A stretch of DNA of 64,000 bases from Caldimonas thermodepolymerans (GTDB lineage: Bacteria > Pseudomonadota > Gammaproteobacteria > Burkholderiales > Burkholderiaceae_C). The stretch covers positions 1,488,001 through 1,552,000 of the forward strand of contig NZ_CP064338.1 of NCBI RefSeq assembly GCF_015476235.1, in the 5' to 3' direction. This document shows positions 45,833 to 64,000 of this stretch, in pieces. The position numbers were made by a program, and so were the translations under genes. Below the pieces are notes generated by a model. That model made no database searches. It was not told the origin of the DNA and was given only the letters and a program-made list of their open reading frames with translations. How positions within the stretch are numbered: the stretch's first letter is position 1; every line of letters starts with the position of its first letter.

Positions 45833-45879
45833 AGGTTAAGCGGCGCGGGCGCGTGCACCTACCCCTCGTCCGAGGGATG
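45833..45879 (-). promoter_or_regulatory. Palindrome and -10-like element upstream of the PPTase gene
   Basis: Read on the minus strand, CATCCCTCGGACGAGGGGTA (45879-45860) contains the arms (C)CCT/AGGGG around CGGACG. TAACCT (45838-45833) begins 21 bases later. The element at 54506-54552 matches it at 17 of 20 positions and has the same 21-base spacing to TACCCT. There is no recognisable -35, so an activator-dependent promoter is likely. Confidence 0.5.
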
Positions 45880-45952
45880 GCCGGCCCGGGCCGTGCGCTG
45901 CGTCACGGCCCCGGGTGACGGCCGGGCGGGTGGCAAGTCCCCCGGGGCGCCT

Positions 45953-54394
<8,442 letters not shown>

Positions 54395-54505
54395 AAGTCC
54401 CAAAGGGGGCGGGCCGGGCCATGGCGCCGGAAACTCGCGTCGATCGGAGGTGTCGGCAGCGCCCGCATTGCAGGCCTGTGACACCGCGTTTCTACTTGTG
54501 ACTGA

Positions 54506-54552
54506 AGGGTAGGCAGCCTCTGCAGCCGCCCCTATCCCCCGTCCGAGGGGTG
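54506..54552 (-). promoter_or_regulatory. Palindrome and -10-like element upstream of the FAAL-NRPS gene
   Basis: On the minus strand CACCCCTCGGACGGGGGATA (54552-54533) is followed after 21 bases by TACCCT (54511-54506). Layout and sequence match the element in front of the PPTase gene. Transcription would start near 54499, giving a leader of about 105 bases to the chosen ATG. Confidence 0.5.
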
Positions 54553-54666
54553 TCTTGCAGGAGGCGTGAGGTTTCTCACGGGAACGCGGGACACGCGTCC
54601 TGCGGCGGGAGCCGGGCGGGGCTGGTGCGCCCCCGGGGCGGCCGGGCCCCGGGAGCGTGGGCAGGG

Positions 54667-64000
<9,334 letters not shown>

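Noticed and set aside
45901-45920. Hairpin CGTCAC-N8-GTGACG just after the FAAL-NRPS stop as its terminator
   Set aside because: The stem is only 6 bp with a GC loop and no T tract, so it was not listed as a terminator.

Overview
The window looks like a chromosomal segment of a GC-rich betaproteobacterium of the order Burkholderiales, in the Caldimonas/Schlegelella/Rubrivivax neighbourhood. This rests on a short-chain intracellular PHB depolymerase of the Cupriavidus PhaZ1 type, a complete iscRSUA-hscBA-fdx operon with a low-molecular-weight phosphatase gene in front, and an exopolysaccharide (EPS) locus of the type that accompanies exosortase A (XrtA/PEP-CTERM). The assignment is from protein resemblance only.

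Layout. Bases 1-12,055 are conserved housekeeping genes: phaZ (3' end cut off) and an aromatic/aspartate aminotransferase on the minus strand, then uvrB, a phosphatase, iscR-iscS-iscU-iscA-hscB-hscA-fdx, dnaQ and a tRNA-Val(CAC) with its terminator on the plus strand. An IscR type-1 box overlaps the iscR -10 element. Bases 12,056-14,320 are a small island: a lipoprotein gene, a phage-type HTH repressor, three copies of a TAAAC-N5-GTTTA operator and the wreck of a Cro-like gene.

Bases 14,538-36,633 form a long plus-strand EPS operon: initiating phosphoglycosyltransferase, export lipoprotein, chain-length protein, tyrosine kinase, outer-membrane barrel, an ATPase fused to a degenerate UDP-GlcNAc 2-epimerase-like domain, flippase, two deacetylases, four glycosyltransferases, two asparagine-synthase-like amidotransferases and an O-antigen ligase/polymerase. 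Two secreted lipoproteins with a shared beta-propeller domain follow (36,914-41,038), ending at a strong terminator.

Bases 41,176-64,000 are on the minus strand and are transcribed toward the EPS operon. In order of transcription they hold a hybrid PKS/NRPS (its start lies beyond the window and it carries a 2-bp frameshift), a FAAL-headed NRPS, a phosphopantetheinyl transferase, two exosortase-A-associated alpha/beta hydrolases, a third propeller paralogue and a DUF218 protein. The two synthases share a nearly identical 1.77-kb A-PCP block.

How it may work together: the synthases carry fatty-acid loading (FAAL), malonyl extension, a beta-aminating transaminase and Gly-like adenylation codes, which points to an acylated short peptide. 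The synthase operon and the EPS operon share a CCCCT-N6-AGGGG palindrome in their upstream regions, the hydrolase genes are XrtA-associated families, and the propeller family is present on both sides. My main hypothesis is that EPS and lipopeptide form one co-regulated envelope or matrix system. No exosortase or PEP-CTERM substrate is visible in the window.
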